64,000 nucleotides of DNA, taken from positions 1 through 64,000 of the forward strand of contig NZ_JPQU01000033.1 in assembly GCF_000737245.1 (NCBI RefSeq), written 5' to 3'. A program made the translations under genes and the position numbers. How positions within the stretch are numbered: the first letter of the stretch is position 1; each line of letters opens with the position of its first letter. Source of the DNA: Pseudomonas syringae (lineage in GTDB: Bacteria; Pseudomonadota; Gammaproteobacteria; Pseudomonadales; Pseudomonadaceae). This document shows, piece after piece, positions 36,905 through 45,801 of this stretch. Below the pieces are notes generated by a model. The model was given only the letters and a program-made list of their open reading frames with translations. It was not told where the DNA came from and ran no database searches.

Positions 36905-37878
36905 GTATTTTTTGGAGTCTGTACGTCACGGTCCTGACCCTCGGCACTATCTTCGCCCTGACCTGGCTGTTGCTGTCGACCCGCAAAGGCCAGCGCGACG
37001 AAGCCACCGAAGAAACCGTCGGCCACTCATTCGATGGCATCGAGGAATACGACAACCCGCTGCCCAAGTGGTGGTTCATGCTGTTTGTCGCCACCATCAT
37101 CTTCGCTCTGGGCTACCTGGTCCTCTACCCCGGCCTGGGCAACTGGAAAGGCCTGTTGCCGGGCTACAGCTACATGGATAACGAGAAGAAAATCGAGTTT
37201 TCCAATGGCGAGCAAGGCTGGACCGGCGTCCATGAGTGGGAAAAGGAAATGGCCCGCTCGGAAGCGCGCTTTGGGCCGATCTTCGCCAAATTTGCATCGA
37301 TGCCCATTGAAGAGGTCGCTAAAGATCCACAAGCGCTGAAGATGGGTGGGCGTCTGTTCGCTTCCAACTGCTCGGTATGTCATGGGTCGGATGCCAAGGG
37401 TGCCTATGGCTTCCCCAATCTGACCGATGCCGACTGGCGCTGGGGCGGCGAGCCGGAAGTCATCAAGACCACCATCATGGGCGGCCGCCACGCGGTAATG
37501 CCTGCCTGGGCTGAAGTGGTCGGTGAGCAAGGCGTGCGGGATGTCGCGGCTTATGTGCTCACCCAACTGGACGGCCGCAAGTTACCGGAAGACGCCAAAG
37601 CTGATGTAGCGGCCGGGCAAAAAATCTTCGCCGCCAATTGCGTCGCCTGCCACGGTCCGCAGGGCAAAGGCACCCCGGCCATGGGCGCTCCGGACCTGAC
37701 CCATCCCGGCGCTTTTATCTACGGATCGAGCTTCGCGCAACTGCAGCAAACCATCCGCTACGGCCGCCAGGGCCAGATGCCCGCTCAGGAAGCGATTCAG
37801 GGTAATGACAAAGTGCATATCCTGGCGGCGTATGTTTACAGCTTGTCTCATGGGGAGAAGGCTCAAGAAGCCGAGTAA
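36901..37878 (+). CDS. ccoP2: cbb3 oxidase subunit III, copy 2
   Basis: This 325-aa di-haem cytochrome c has haem sites [13 protein letters not shown] and [13 protein letters not shown]. It differs from CcoP1 by an insertion of about a dozen residues after LPGYSYM ([14 protein letters not shown]), near the start of the periplasmic domain. It is the last gene of the second operon; a REPIN begins 5 bp after the stop. Confidence 0.95.
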   Translation: MSIFWSLYVTVLTLGTIFALTWLLLSTRKGQRDEATEETVGHSFDGIEEYDNPLPKWWFMLFVATIIFALGYLVLYPGLGNWKGLLPGYSYMDNEKKIEFSNGEQGWTGVHEWEKEMARSEARFGPIFAKFASMPIEEVAKDPQALKMGGRLFASNCSVCHGSDAKGAYGFPNLTDADWRWGGEPEVIKTTIMGGRHAVMPAWAEVVGEQGVRDVAAYVLTQLDGRKLPEDAKADVAAGQKIFAANCVACHGPQGKGTPAMGAPDLTHPGAFIYGSSFAQLQQTIRYGRQGQMPAQEAIQGNDKVHILAAYVYSLSHGEKAQEAE

Positions 37879-37882
37879 ATTT

Positions 37883-37972
37883 TGTTGGAGCGAGGCTTGC
37901 CCGCGAAAGACCCGCTGAGATGTTTCAGGCATACCGCGTAATCGTTCTTCGCGGGCAAGCCTCGCTCCAACA
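37883..37972. repeat. REPIN (GAGGCTTGCCCGCGAA type)
   Basis: TGTTGGAGCGAGGCTTGCCC on the left and its complement ending CTCGCTCCAACA on the right, directly after ccoP2, where it may protect or end the transcript. Confidence 0.9.
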
Positions 37973-38011
37973 GTTCAGCAGCACAAACCTAACCCCCCAT
38001 CCACAAGTCAA

Positions 38012-38053
38012 TTGACCCGGATCAGCACCCTCTACACTTGTTTACATTAAGAT
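38012..38053 (+). promoter_or_regulatory. Candidate Anr-dependent promoter of ccoG
   Basis: TTGAC-CCGG-ATCAG (38012-38025) matches the FNR/Anr box at 8 of 10 bases. TAAGAT (38048-38053) lies where the -10 of a class II promoter should be, giving a start point near 38060. The ccoG ATG is at 38117. Confidence 0.6.
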
Positions 38054-38116
38054 CCGTCGCGACCCCGGCCGGCATGCACTGACCGAGGCATTTTTCCACT
38101 GCCGTGGGACATACCG

Positions 38117-39529
38117 ATGAGCAATAACATTCCTGTCGTCAACGTCACGCCGCCGCCCAAGAACGATAACAACACGGTCGACCTTTACGCCTCGCGAGAA
38201 AAAATCTACACCCGCGCATTCACTGGCCTGTTTCGCAATCTGCGCATGGTCGGCGGCGCCCTGCTGTTTCTGATTTACTTTGGAACGGTCTGGTTGAACT
38301 GGGGCGGGCATCAGGCGGTGTGGTGGAACCTGCCGGAGCGCAAGTTCTACATCTTCGGTGCAACCTTCTGGCCGCAGGATTTCATCCTGTTATCCGGCAT
38401 CCTGATCGTCAGCGCCTTCGGCCTGTTCTTCATCACCGTGTACGCCGGGCGTATCTGGTGCGGTTATACCTGCCCGCAAAGCGTCTGGACCTGGATATTC
38501 ATGTGGTGCGAAAAAGTCACCGAAGGCGACCGCAACCAGCGCATCAAGCTCGACAAAGCCCCCATGAGCGCCAACAAGTTCGTGCGCAAGCTGGCCAAGC
38601 ACAGCCTGTGGCTGCTGATCGGGCTGGTGACCGGCCTGACGTTTGTCGGCTATTTCTCACCGATCCGCGACCTCATCACTGAACTGGTCACTGGCCAGGC
38701 CGATGGCTGGGCGTATTTCTGGGTGGGTTTCTTTACCCTGGCCACTTATGGCAACGCCGGCTGGCTGCGCGAGCAAGTGTGCATTTACATGTGCCCCTAC
38801 GCGCGCTTCCAGAGCGTGATGTTCGACAAGGACACCCTGATCGTGTCCTACGACCCGCGCCGAGGGGAGAAACGTGGCCCGCGTAAAAAGGACCTGGACT
38901 ACAAAGCGCAGGGTTTGGGTGATTGCATCGACTGCACAATGTGCGTTCAGGTCTGCCCGACCGGTATCGACATCCGTGATGGCCTGCAGATCGAATGCAT
39001 TGGCTGCGCGGCCTGCATTGACGCCTGCGACACCATCATGGACAAGATGAACTACCCCCGCGGCCTGATCAGCTACACCACCGAACACAACCTTTCGGGG
39101 CAGGTCACTCACAAGCTGCGCCCGAGGCTGATCGGTTATGCGCTGGTGCTGTTACTGATGATCGGACTGCTGGTTTCGGCGTTCTTCATGCGCTCTTTGG
39201 TAGGTTTCGATGTCAGCAAGGATCGTGTGCTGTATCGGGAAAACGCCGAAGGTCGGATCGAGAACGTCTACAGCCTGAAGGTCATGAACAAGGATCAGGT
39301 CGATCACACCTACGTGCTCGACGCCACTGGTCTGCCCGACCTGAAGCTGCAAGGCCGCCGTGAATTCCGGGTGCCAGCCGGAGAAATCTTCAGCATGCCG
39401 GTGGAGCTGTCCATCGCTCCCGAGAAGCTGCCGTCGAGTACCAATGAGGTGATGTTCATCCTCAAGGACGCCGACGGTGACACTCATGCTGAAACCAAGA
39501 GCCGGTTCATCGGCCCACAAGTGCGCTAA
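38117..39529 (+). CDS. ccoG: cbb3 oxidase assembly protein CcoG (RdxA/FixG-like)
   Basis: Polyferredoxin-like membrane protein (470 aa) needed for cbb3 maturation; the family reduces Cu(II) for CuB delivery. Several transmembrane helices (about residues 40-60, 85-105, 160-180, 195-215, 340-360) surround an N-terminal CPQSVW and VCIYMCPYARFQSVM. Two ferredoxin-type clusters follow, CIDCTMCVQVCPTGI and CIGCAACIDACD. A periplasmic Ig-like C-terminal domain ends the protein. It is the first gene of the ccoGHIS group, with its own Anr-box candidate. Confidence 0.93.
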   Translation: MSNNIPVVNVTPPPKNDNNTVDLYASREKIYTRAFTGLFRNLRMVGGALLFLIYFGTVWLNWGGHQAVWWNLPERKFYIFGATFWPQDFILLSGILIVSAFGLFFITVYAGRIWCGYTCPQSVWTWIFMWCEKVTEGDRNQRIKLDKAPMSANKFVRKLAKHSLWLLIGLVTGLTFVGYFSPIRDLITELVTGQADGWAYFWVGFFTLATYGNAGWLREQVCIYMCPYARFQSVMFDKDTLIVSYDPRRGEKRGPRKKDLDYKAQGLGDCIDCTMCVQVCPTGIDIRDGLQIECIGCAACIDACDTIMDKMNYPRGLISYTTEHNLSGQVTHKLRPRLIGYALVLLLMIGLLVSAFFMRSLVGFDVSKDRVLYRENAEGRIENVYSLKVMNKDQVDHTYVLDATGLPDLKLQGRREFRVPAGEIFSMPVELSIAPEKLPSSTNEVMFILKDADGDTHAETKSRFIGPQVR

Positions 39530-39552
39530 CCGCCCGGTAAAGAGAACCGCCC

Positions 39553-40092
39553 ATGTCCGTCGCAACTGCTCAAAGCCCGTGGTACAAGCACATCTGGCCA
39601 TGGATCCTTATCGGCATCCTGACCTGCTCAGTGACACTGTCACTGACCATGGTCACCATCGCCGTCAAGAACCCGGACAATCTGGTCAACGACAACTATT
39701 ACGAAGCGGGCAAAGGCATCAACCGCTCCCTGGACCGCGAGTTACTGGCTCAGACCCTGAAGCTCAAAGCCAGCGTCCATCTGGACGAAGTGACCGGTGA
39801 AGCCGACCTGCGCCTGAGCGGCAACAGCAATCCTGCAACCCTGGAGCTGAATCTGATTTCGCCGACCCAGCCGCAAAAGGATCGCCGGATAATGCTCACC
39901 CAAAGCCGCTCCGAGCCGGATCGTTACATCGGCCAATTGACCGATAGAGTTGAAGGGCGGCGTTTTGTGGAGCTGCTTGGCAACGAGGGCGGGCAGACCT
40001 GGCGGCTGTTCGAAGAGGAACAGATCAGCCCCGACAACCGCCTGACACTGGGCGACGAAGCGATTCAAGGTGCGGAAGATTTGAAAAAGTGA
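39553..40092 (+). CDS. ccoH: CcoH/FixH family protein
   Basis: Single-anchor membrane protein (179 aa): WPWILIGILTCSVTLSLTMVTIAV spans the membrane (about residues 15-38), followed by the family motif NPDNLVNDNYYEAGKGIN and a periplasmic beta-rich domain. CcoH is required for stable cbb3 assembly. It begins 23 bp after ccoG with AAAGAG upstream. Confidence 0.9.
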   Translation: MSVATAQSPWYKHIWPWILIGILTCSVTLSLTMVTIAVKNPDNLVNDNYYEAGKGINRSLDRELLAQTLKLKASVHLDEVTGEADLRLSGNSNPATLELNLISPTQPQKDRRIMLTQSRSEPDRYIGQLTDRVEGRRFVELLGNEGGQTWRLFEEEQISPDNRLTLGDEAIQGAEDLKK

Positions 40093-40104
40093 TGCGATGC
40101 ATCT

Positions 40105-40192
40105 CTTGGAGCGAGGCTTGCCCGCGATGGGAGCGACCCAATTTATCTGATAAAACGCGGTGCCTGTATCGCGGGCAAGCACCGCTCCCACA
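40105..40192. repeat. Chimeric REPIN between ccoH and ccoI
   Basis: The left arm is of the GAGGCTTGCCCGCGAT type (CTTGGAGCGAGGCTTGCCCG), the right arm of the GGTGCTTGCCC type (GGGCAAGCACCGCTCCCACA). A duplicated GGGAGCGACCC follows the left arm. It sits inside the ccoGHIS operon. Confidence 0.85.
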
Positions 40193-40228
40193 GAGACGGC
40201 GCTCGCCATCAGCACACCGAAAAAGCCA

Positions 40229-42691
40229 ATGACCACACCCACCCCCTGCTACCACTGCGCCCTGCCCGTCCCGGCAGGCAGCCGCTTTACCGCCGTCGTG
40301 CTGGGGGAAACCCGCGAGCTGTGCTGTCCGGGGTGTCAGGCGGTAGCAGAGGCGATCGTCGCTGGCGGGCTGGAAAGCTATTACAGCCATCGCAGCGAAG
40401 CCTCGGCCAATCCGGAAACCTTGCCGGTGCAACTGGTGGATGAACTGGCGCTGTACGACCGTCCCGACGTGCAAGCCCCTTTTGTCCGCCACGAGGGTGA
40501 GCTGTCGGAAACCACGCTGTTGATGGAAGGCATCAGCTGCGCGGCTTGCGGCTGGCTCATCGAACGGCACTTGCGCAGCCTGCCCGCGGTGGCTGAAGCC
40601 CGGCTCAATCTGTCCAACCATCGCCTGCATGTCAGCTGGAACGACAGCCTGTTGCCACTGAGCGAAGTCCTCGCCCAATTACGCAGCATCGGCTACGTCG
40701 CTCATCCGTATCAGGCCGATCGCGCTGCCGAAACTCTGGCCAATGAAAACCGTCTGGCCTTGCGCCAACTGGGCGTGGCAGGGCTGCTGTGGTTTCAGGC
40801 AATGATGGCGACCATGGCAACCTGGCCGGAATTCAATATCGACCTCAGCCCGGAAATGCACACCATCCTGCGCTGGGTTGCGCTGTTTCTGACAACACCC
40901 ATCGTCTTCTACAGCTGCGCACCGTTCTTTCGTGGGGCTATGCGCGATCTGCGCACCCGCCATCTGACCATGGATGTTTCCGTGTCCCTGGCCATTGGCG
41001 GTGCTTATCTCGCCGGCATCTGGACCGCGATAACTGGCAGCGGCGAGCTGTATCTGGACGCGGTAGGCATGTTCGCCCTGTTTTTGCTGGCCGGGCGCTA
41101 TCTGGAAAGACGGGCAAGAGAACGTACCGCCGCCGCTACCGCGCAGTTGGTCAACCTGCTGCCCGCTTCCTGCCTGCGGCTGGATGAGCACGGGCAAAGC
41201 GTGCGCATCTTGCTTGGGGAACTGCAACTGCGTGACCGGGTACTGGTCCAGCCAGGCTCGGTGATCCCGGCCGACGGACGCATCGTTGAGGGGCAGTCGA
41301 GCATTGATGAATCCTTGCTGACCGGCGAGTACCTGCCGCAGCGACGCCGTGCGGGGGATGCCGTGACAGCGGGAACCCTGAACGTCGAAGGCGTCCTGAC
41401 GGTTGAAGTGACAGCGCTGGGCCATGACACGCGGCTCTCGGCCATCGTTCGCCTGCTGGAGCGCGCGCAGGCCGAGAAACCTCGCCTGGCGGAAATCGCC
41501 GACCGTGCCGCCCAGTGGTTTCTGCTGGTTTCGCTGATCCTGGCCGCTGTCATCGGCATCGTGTGGTGGCAACTCGATTCATCTCGGGCGTTGTGGATCG
41601 TCCTGGCGATGCTCGTCGCCACCTGCCCCTGCGCGCTATCACTGGCAACGCCGACAGCGCTGACCGCCGCCACCGGCACGCTGCACAAACTCGGCCTGCT
41701 GTTGACGCGAGGCCATGTACTTGAAGGCTTGAATCAGATCGACACAGTGATCTTTGACAAGACCGGCACCCTGACCGAAGGGCGCCTGGCGCTACGCAAC
41801 GTCAAAACCCTCGGCACCTTGGACGCCGATCGCTGCCTGAGTCTGGCCGCCGCGCTGGAAAACCGCTCGGAACACCCCATCGCCAAAGCGTTCGGTCGCG
41901 CCCCCATCGCAGCAGAAGACGTCATCAGCCAACCGGGGCTGGGGCTTGAAGGTGTGGTTGGTGGACAACGGCTGCGCATTGGTCAGCACGGATTCGTCTG
42001 TGCCCTCAGCGCCAGCGCCGTTCCGCGAGCACCTGAACAGGCCGGACAGCACTTGTTGCTGGGCGACACCCATGGGCCCTTGGCCTGGTTGATCCTTGAT
42101 GACCGGCTACGCGCCGATGCGTATGAGCTGCTGCAAGCCTGCAAGGCCCGAGGTTGGAAAACCCTGCTCCTCTCGGGCGACAGCTCGCCCATGGTGGCCG
42201 AAATCGCCAAGGAACTGGGGATTGATGAAGCCCGTGGCGGCCTGCATCCAGACGAAAAGCTGGCGGCCCTGCAAGCACTGCATCGCCAGGGCCGCAAGGT
42301 GTTGATGCTGGGGGACGGCGTCAACGACGTGCCGGTTCTGGCGGCTGCCGACATCAGCATCGCCATGGGCTCAGCTACCGATCTGGCAAAAACCAGTGCT
42401 GATGCCGTCTTGTTGTCCAATCGCCTGCAAACCCTGGTGCAAGCCTTTGGTCTGGCGCGTCGTACCCGCAGGGTGATCATCGAAAACCTGTTGTGGGCCG
42501 GCCTGTACAATGGCCTCATGTTGCCGTTCGCGGCGCTGGGTTGGGTGACCCCGATCTGGGCGGCGGTCGGCATGTCCATCAGTTCCCTGACCGTGGTGCT
42601 CAATGCCTTGCGCCTGACCCGTGTGCCGTCTCCCCCCAGCGTCACTCGCCAGCCCCTTTCGGAGGCTTTATGCCAGCGCTCTACATCATGA
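40229..42691 (+). CDS. ccoI: Copper-exporting P-type ATPase CcoI (FixI)
   Basis: P1B-type ATPase (820 aa) that delivers copper for cbb3 CuB assembly. N-terminal metal sites are CYHCALPV, CCPGCQAV and the HMA motif GISCAACGWLIE. The translocation motif is ATCPCALSLATPTAL (CPC). Catalytic motifs are SSIDESLLTGE, DKTGTLTEG (phosphorylated Asp), SEHPIAKA and GDGVNDVPVLAAAD. ATG 40229 is taken as start; the frame runs open upstream to 40160, but that part is REPIN sequence. No strong ribosome site is visible. It overlaps ccoS by 22 bp. Confidence 0.92.
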   Translation: MTTPTPCYHCALPVPAGSRFTAVVLGETRELCCPGCQAVAEAIVAGGLESYYSHRSEASANPETLPVQLVDELALYDRPDVQAPFVRHEGELSETTLLMEGISCAACGWLIERHLRSLPAVAEARLNLSNHRLHVSWNDSLLPLSEVLAQLRSIGYVAHPYQADRAAETLANENRLALRQLGVAGLLWFQAMMATMATWPEFNIDLSPEMHTILRWVALFLTTPIVFYSCAPFFRGAMRDLRTRHLTMDVSVSLAIGGAYLAGIWTAITGSGELYLDAVGMFALFLLAGRYLERRARERTAAATAQLVNLLPASCLRLDEHGQSVRILLGELQLRDRVLVQPGSVIPADGRIVEGQSSIDESLLTGEYLPQRRRAGDAVTAGTLNVEGVLTVEVTALGHDTRLSAIVRLLERAQAEKPRLAEIADRAAQWFLLVSLILAAVIGIVWWQLDSSRALWIVLAMLVATCPCALSLATPTALTAATGTLHKLGLLLTRGHVLEGLNQIDTVIFDKTGTLTEGRLALRNVKTLGTLDADRCLSLAAALENRSEHPIAKAFGRAPIAAEDVISQPGLGLEGVVGGQRLRIGQHGFVCALSASAVPRAPEQAGQHLLLGDTHGPLAWLILDDRLRADAYELLQACKARGWKTLLLSGDSSPMVAEIAKELGIDEARGGLHPDEKLAALQALHRQGRKVLMLGDGVNDVPVLAAADISIAMGSATDLAKTSADAVLLSNRLQTLVQAFGLARRTRRVIIENLLWAGLYNGLMLPFAALGWVTPIWAAVGMSISSLTVVLNALRLTRVPSPPSVTRQPLSEALCQRSTS

Positions 42692-42879
42692 TCCCCGCGG
42701 CGCTTCTACTGGTCGGCGTCGCGATCTATATCTTCTTCTGGGCGGTGGACAGCGGCCAGTACGACGATATGGAAGGTCCGGCGCACAGCATCCTGTTCGA
42801 TGATCAGGATCCCAAGCATCAGGCGGCGGTGGATGAAGCCATACGCAAGCCAGGGAAAAAAGAAGGGCCTGATGTGTGA
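42670..42879 (+). CDS. ccoS: cbb3 oxidase maturation protein CcoS
   Basis: Small membrane protein (69 aa) with one N-terminal helix (YIMIPAALLLVGVAIYIFFWAV), the family motif WAVDSGQYDDMEGPAHSILF and a charged tail. CcoS is needed to insert cofactors into cbb3. It starts within the end of ccoI behind a clear GGAGG (42661-42665). Confidence 0.92.
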   Translation: MPALYIMIPAALLLVGVAIYIFFWAVDSGQYDDMEGPAHSILFDDQDPKHQAAVDEAIRKPGKKEGPDV

Positions 42880-42888
42880 ATACAATCC

Positions 42889-42977
42889 TGTGGGAGCGGT
42901 GCTTGCCCGCGATAAGGGCACCGCGAATATCAGGTCTATCTCGTCCTGCCTTATCGCGGGCAAGCACCGCTCCCACA
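42889..42977. repeat. REPIN (GGTGCTTGCCCGCGAT type)
   Basis: TGTGGGAGCGGTGCTTGCCC and its exact complement flank a short unique centre. It lies between ccoS and the SafE-like gene, ending 25 bp before the next start codon. Confidence 0.92.
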
Positions 42978-43002
42978 GGGGTCTGGATCCGTCTGGACAT
43001 CC

Positions 43003-43686
43003 ATGACTGACCTCCTCCCTCTATTAATCTCCGCCCTGATCCTCGGCCTGCTGGGCGGCGGGCATTGCCTGGGCATGTGCGGCGGTTTGATGGGCGCGCT
43101 GACCCTTGCGATTCCCAAGGAGCAACGCAACCGACGCTTGCGCCTGCTGCTGGCTTATAACCTTGGGCGGATTCTCAGTTACGCAACGGCAGGCCTGTTG
43201 ATCGGTCTGGCAGGCTGGGCGGTGGCCAACAGCCCGGCAGCGACTTTCATGCGAGTGATAGCGGCGTTACTGCTGATCACCATGGGCTTGTATCTGGCAG
43301 GATGGTGGAGCGGCCTGACCCGTATTGAGCGCCTGGGTCGCGGCTTGTGGCGCTACATTCAGCCCGTTGCTAACCGTTTGCTGCCGGTTTCCAGCACTCC
43401 TCGCGCCCTGCTGCTGGGTGCGCTGTGGGGTTGGTTACCCTGCGGTCTGGTCTACAGCACCCTGCTCTGGTCCGCCAGCCAAGGCAACGCGATCGACAGT
43501 ATGCTGCTAATGCTCGCGTTCGGCCTCGGCACCTGGCCGGTGTTGCTGGCCGCCGGGATCGCGGCTGAGCGCACGACAGCGCTCCTGCGCAAACGCGGCG
43601 TGCGCATGGCCGGCGGAGTGGCGGTGATACTGTTCGGAATCTGGACGCTGCCTGGTCCGCATCAGCATTGGTTGATGGGCCATTGA
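43003..43686 (+). CDS. Sulfite exporter TauE/SafE-type membrane protein
   Basis: This 227-aa protein has about six transmembrane helices. It begins LLISALILGLLGGGHCLGMCGGLMGAL, the Gly/Cys-rich motif of the cbb3-associated SafE/DsbD-like branch, and has WGWLPCGLVYSTLLW in the middle. In pseudomonads this gene regularly follows ccoS, and a copper or redox role in oxidase assembly has been suggested for the branch; this is inference here. Its stop codon overlaps the Anr box of hemN. Confidence 0.85.
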   Translation: MTDLLPLLISALILGLLGGGHCLGMCGGLMGALTLAIPKEQRNRRLRLLLAYNLGRILSYATAGLLIGLAGWAVANSPAATFMRVIAALLLITMGLYLAGWWSGLTRIERLGRGLWRYIQPVANRLLPVSSTPRALLLGALWGWLPCGLVYSTLLWSASQGNAIDSMLLMLAFGLGTWPVLLAAGIAAERTTALLRKRGVRMAGGVAVILFGIWTLPGPHQHWLMGH

Positions 43687-43724
43687 CCCACATCAACAGA
43701 CGTTACAGAGCCCTTCCCTAGACT
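43683..43724 (+). promoter_or_regulatory. Anr-dependent promoter of hemN
   Basis: TTGAC-CCAC-ATCAA (43683-43696) matches the FNR/Anr consensus at 9 of 10 bases (TTGAC is a usual variant). TAGACT (43719-43724) falls at the -10 expected for a box centred at -41.5. The hemN ATG is at 43760. hemN is a known Anr target in Pseudomonas. Confidence 0.8.
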
Positions 43725-43759
43725 GACCGCCACTGCCAGCCTATCCGGGGAACGCCAAC

Positions 43760-45142
43760 ATGCTCGACGCCATTCGTTGGGATTCTGATCTGATACGCCG
43801 CTACGATATGGCCGGGCCACGCTACACGTCCTACCCAACTGCGGTGCAGTTTCAGACACAGGTCGGAGCCTTCGACCTGCTCCACGCACTGCGCGACAGC
43901 CGCAAGGCCGTGCGCCCGCTCTCGCTTTACGTGCACATCCCGTTCTGCGCAAATATTTGCTATTACTGCGCCTGCAACAAAGTCATCACCAAGGATCGCG
44001 GCCGGGCCCAGGCCTACCTGCAACGCCTGGAACACGAAATCCAGATGATCGCCTGCCATCTCGACCCCGGCCAAGTGGTCGAACAACTGCACTTCGGCGG
44101 TGGCACTCCGACCTTTCTCAGCCATGACGAATTGCGCCAGCTGATGGGCCAGCTGCGCCAGCATTTCAATCTGCTGGACGATGATTCCGGTGACTACGGC
44201 ATCGAGATCGACCCTCGCGAGGCCGACTGGTCGACCATGGGTCTGTTGCGTGAACTGGGTTTCAATCGGGTCAGCATCGGCGTACAAGACCTCGACCCGC
44301 AGGTGCAGCGTGCGGTAAACCGCCTGCAAAGCCTGGAAGAAACCCAGGCGATCATCGAAGCCGCCCATACCTTGCAGTTTCGCTCGGTCAACATCGACCT
44401 GATCTACGGGCTGCCAAAGCAGACTCCGGAAGCCTTCGCTCACACCGTGGATGAGATCATCGCCCTGCAGCCGGATCGATTGTCGGTGTTCAACTACGCC
44501 CACTTGCCGGAACGCTTCATGCCCCAGCGACGAATCGATAGCGCTGACCTGCCGGCACCGGAAGCCAAGCTGCTGATGCTCGAACGCACCATCGAACAAC
44601 TGACCCAGGCGGGTTATCGCTACATTGGCATGGACCACTTCGCACTGCCCGATGACGAACTGGCAATTGCCCAGGAAGAATCGACCCTGCAGCGCAACTT
44701 CCAGGGCTACACCACCCACGGACATTGCGACTTGATTGGCCTCGGCGTTTCGGCCATCAGCCAGATCGGAGATCTGTACACCCAGAACAGCAGCGACCTG
44801 AGCGACTACCAGAGCCTGCTGGGCAGCGATCAACTGGCGACCAAGCGCGGTCTGCTATGTAACCAGGACGACCGAGTGCGACGAGCAGTCATTCAGCAGC
44901 TGATCTGTCATTTCAGCCTGGATTTCGCCGCTATCGAAGCAAGTTTCGGGATTGATTTCCGCGCGTACTTCAGCGAACTATGGCCGCAACTGGCAAGCAT
45001 GGCCAGCGATGGCCTTATCGATCTGGATACCAAAGGCATTCGGGTTTCGCCAGCGGGGCGACTGCTGGTCCGCTCGATCTGCATGGTATTTGACGCCTAC
45101 CTGACGCAGCAGAGTCGCGAGCGGTTTTCTCGAGTGATCTGA
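43760..45142 (+). CDS. hemN: Oxygen-independent coproporphyrinogen III dehydrogenase HemN
   Basis: Radical-SAM enzyme (460 aa) that converts coproporphyrinogen III to protoporphyrinogen IX without oxygen, supplying haem for the cbb3 oxidases at low oxygen. The cluster motif is HIPFCANICYYCACNK (CxxxCxxC plus the fourth Cys typical of HemN, about residues 60-75). Other marks are FGGGTPTFLS, GIEIDPRE, NRVSIGVQDLDPQVQ and the HemN C-terminal domain. The start at 43760 follows a CGGGGAACGCC context. Confidence 0.94.
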   Translation: MLDAIRWDSDLIRRYDMAGPRYTSYPTAVQFQTQVGAFDLLHALRDSRKAVRPLSLYVHIPFCANICYYCACNKVITKDRGRAQAYLQRLEHEIQMIACHLDPGQVVEQLHFGGGTPTFLSHDELRQLMGQLRQHFNLLDDDSGDYGIEIDPREADWSTMGLLRELGFNRVSIGVQDLDPQVQRAVNRLQSLEETQAIIEAAHTLQFRSVNIDLIYGLPKQTPEAFAHTVDEIIALQPDRLSVFNYAHLPERFMPQRRIDSADLPAPEAKLLMLERTIEQLTQAGYRYIGMDHFALPDDELAIAQEESTLQRNFQGYTTHGHCDLIGLGVSAISQIGDLYTQNSSDLSDYQSLLGSDQLATKRGLLCNQDDRVRRAVIQQLICHFSLDFAAIEASFGIDFRAYFSELWPQLASMASDGLIDLDTKGIRVSPAGRLLVRSICMVFDAYLTQQSRERFSRVI

Positions 45143-45152
45143 GGACGCCGGG

Positions 45153-45647
45153 TTACATTTTGGCCAGCACCAGCATGCTGGCCTTGGCTTTGTCTGCGGA
45201 CGGCAACCCGTTCATGGCCGACGCCAGGTCACGGCTGGAGTCGCTGACCTGACGCTGATAAATGCCGGACATTGATTGCAGGGTAGACAATTTCACCTGA
45301 CGCATCTCGGCAGTCAGCGACTTGTCGCTGATAACGGCTTGCAGTTGATCATTCATCTGCTGCAGCCCCTTCTGAGAGAGCCGCACCGAGGTGAGGATTT
45401 TCTGTACCGAATCCGGCAGACCACTTTGTTTGATGTCTGAATTGGCCGAACCCGCCAGCGCAGCCCTGGCCAGGCCTGCCGCTGAAAGGCTGACCTGGGA
45501 GCTCGGGCCAGAGCTTTGACTAACGCTCTGGGCGGGATTGGCGCCGGATGTACCTTCAGGGGCTGTTTTGTCTGCGGCGCTTTTTTGCGCAGCTGCATTG
45601 GCAGTCAAAAACGCTCGGCTGATTGCGGTGAGACTGGGTGACCACAT
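45153..45647 (-). CDS. Hypothetical protein between hemN and anr
   Basis: This 164-aa product is not recognised. The first half is Ala/Ser-rich and low in complexity (AAAQKSAADKTAP, SVSQSSGPSSQVSLSAAGLARAALAG). The second half is predicted helical (VQKILTSVRLSQKGLQQMNDQL, LSTLQSMSGIYQRQVSDSSR). There is no cleavable signal peptide or membrane segment. ATG 45647 with AGAGG nearby is chosen over TTG 45656. It faces away from anr and converges on hemN. From memory, a gene of this kind occupies this slot in other pseudomonads, but its role is unknown. Confidence 0.7.
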   Translation of the reverse strand: MWSPSLTAISRAFLTANAAAQKSAADKTAPEGTSGANPAQSVSQSSGPSSQVSLSAAGLARAALAGSANSDIKQSGLPDSVQKILTSVRLSQKGLQQMNDQLQAVISDKSLTAEMRQVKLSTLQSMSGIYQRQVSDSSRDLASAMNGLPSADKAKASMLVLAKM

Positions 45648-45801
45648 GAGCGGCAACCTCTTGAAGAAAGGATGATTCCTGAGTTGTTATCGACCCACAT
45701 CAGTAAAACTTGATCGCTTGGTGTGTTGATGCGGCTGGCAGGAAGCCATGCCCGTGGGTTACCCTTATGACTTATGTGTGTTTACCACAAGGAATCCAGT
45801 C

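Noticed and set aside
40160..40228. A longer N-terminus for CcoI
   Set aside because: The extension is translated from the right arm of a REPIN and lacks conservation; the metal-binding CYHCALPV motif starts a few residues after ATG 40229.
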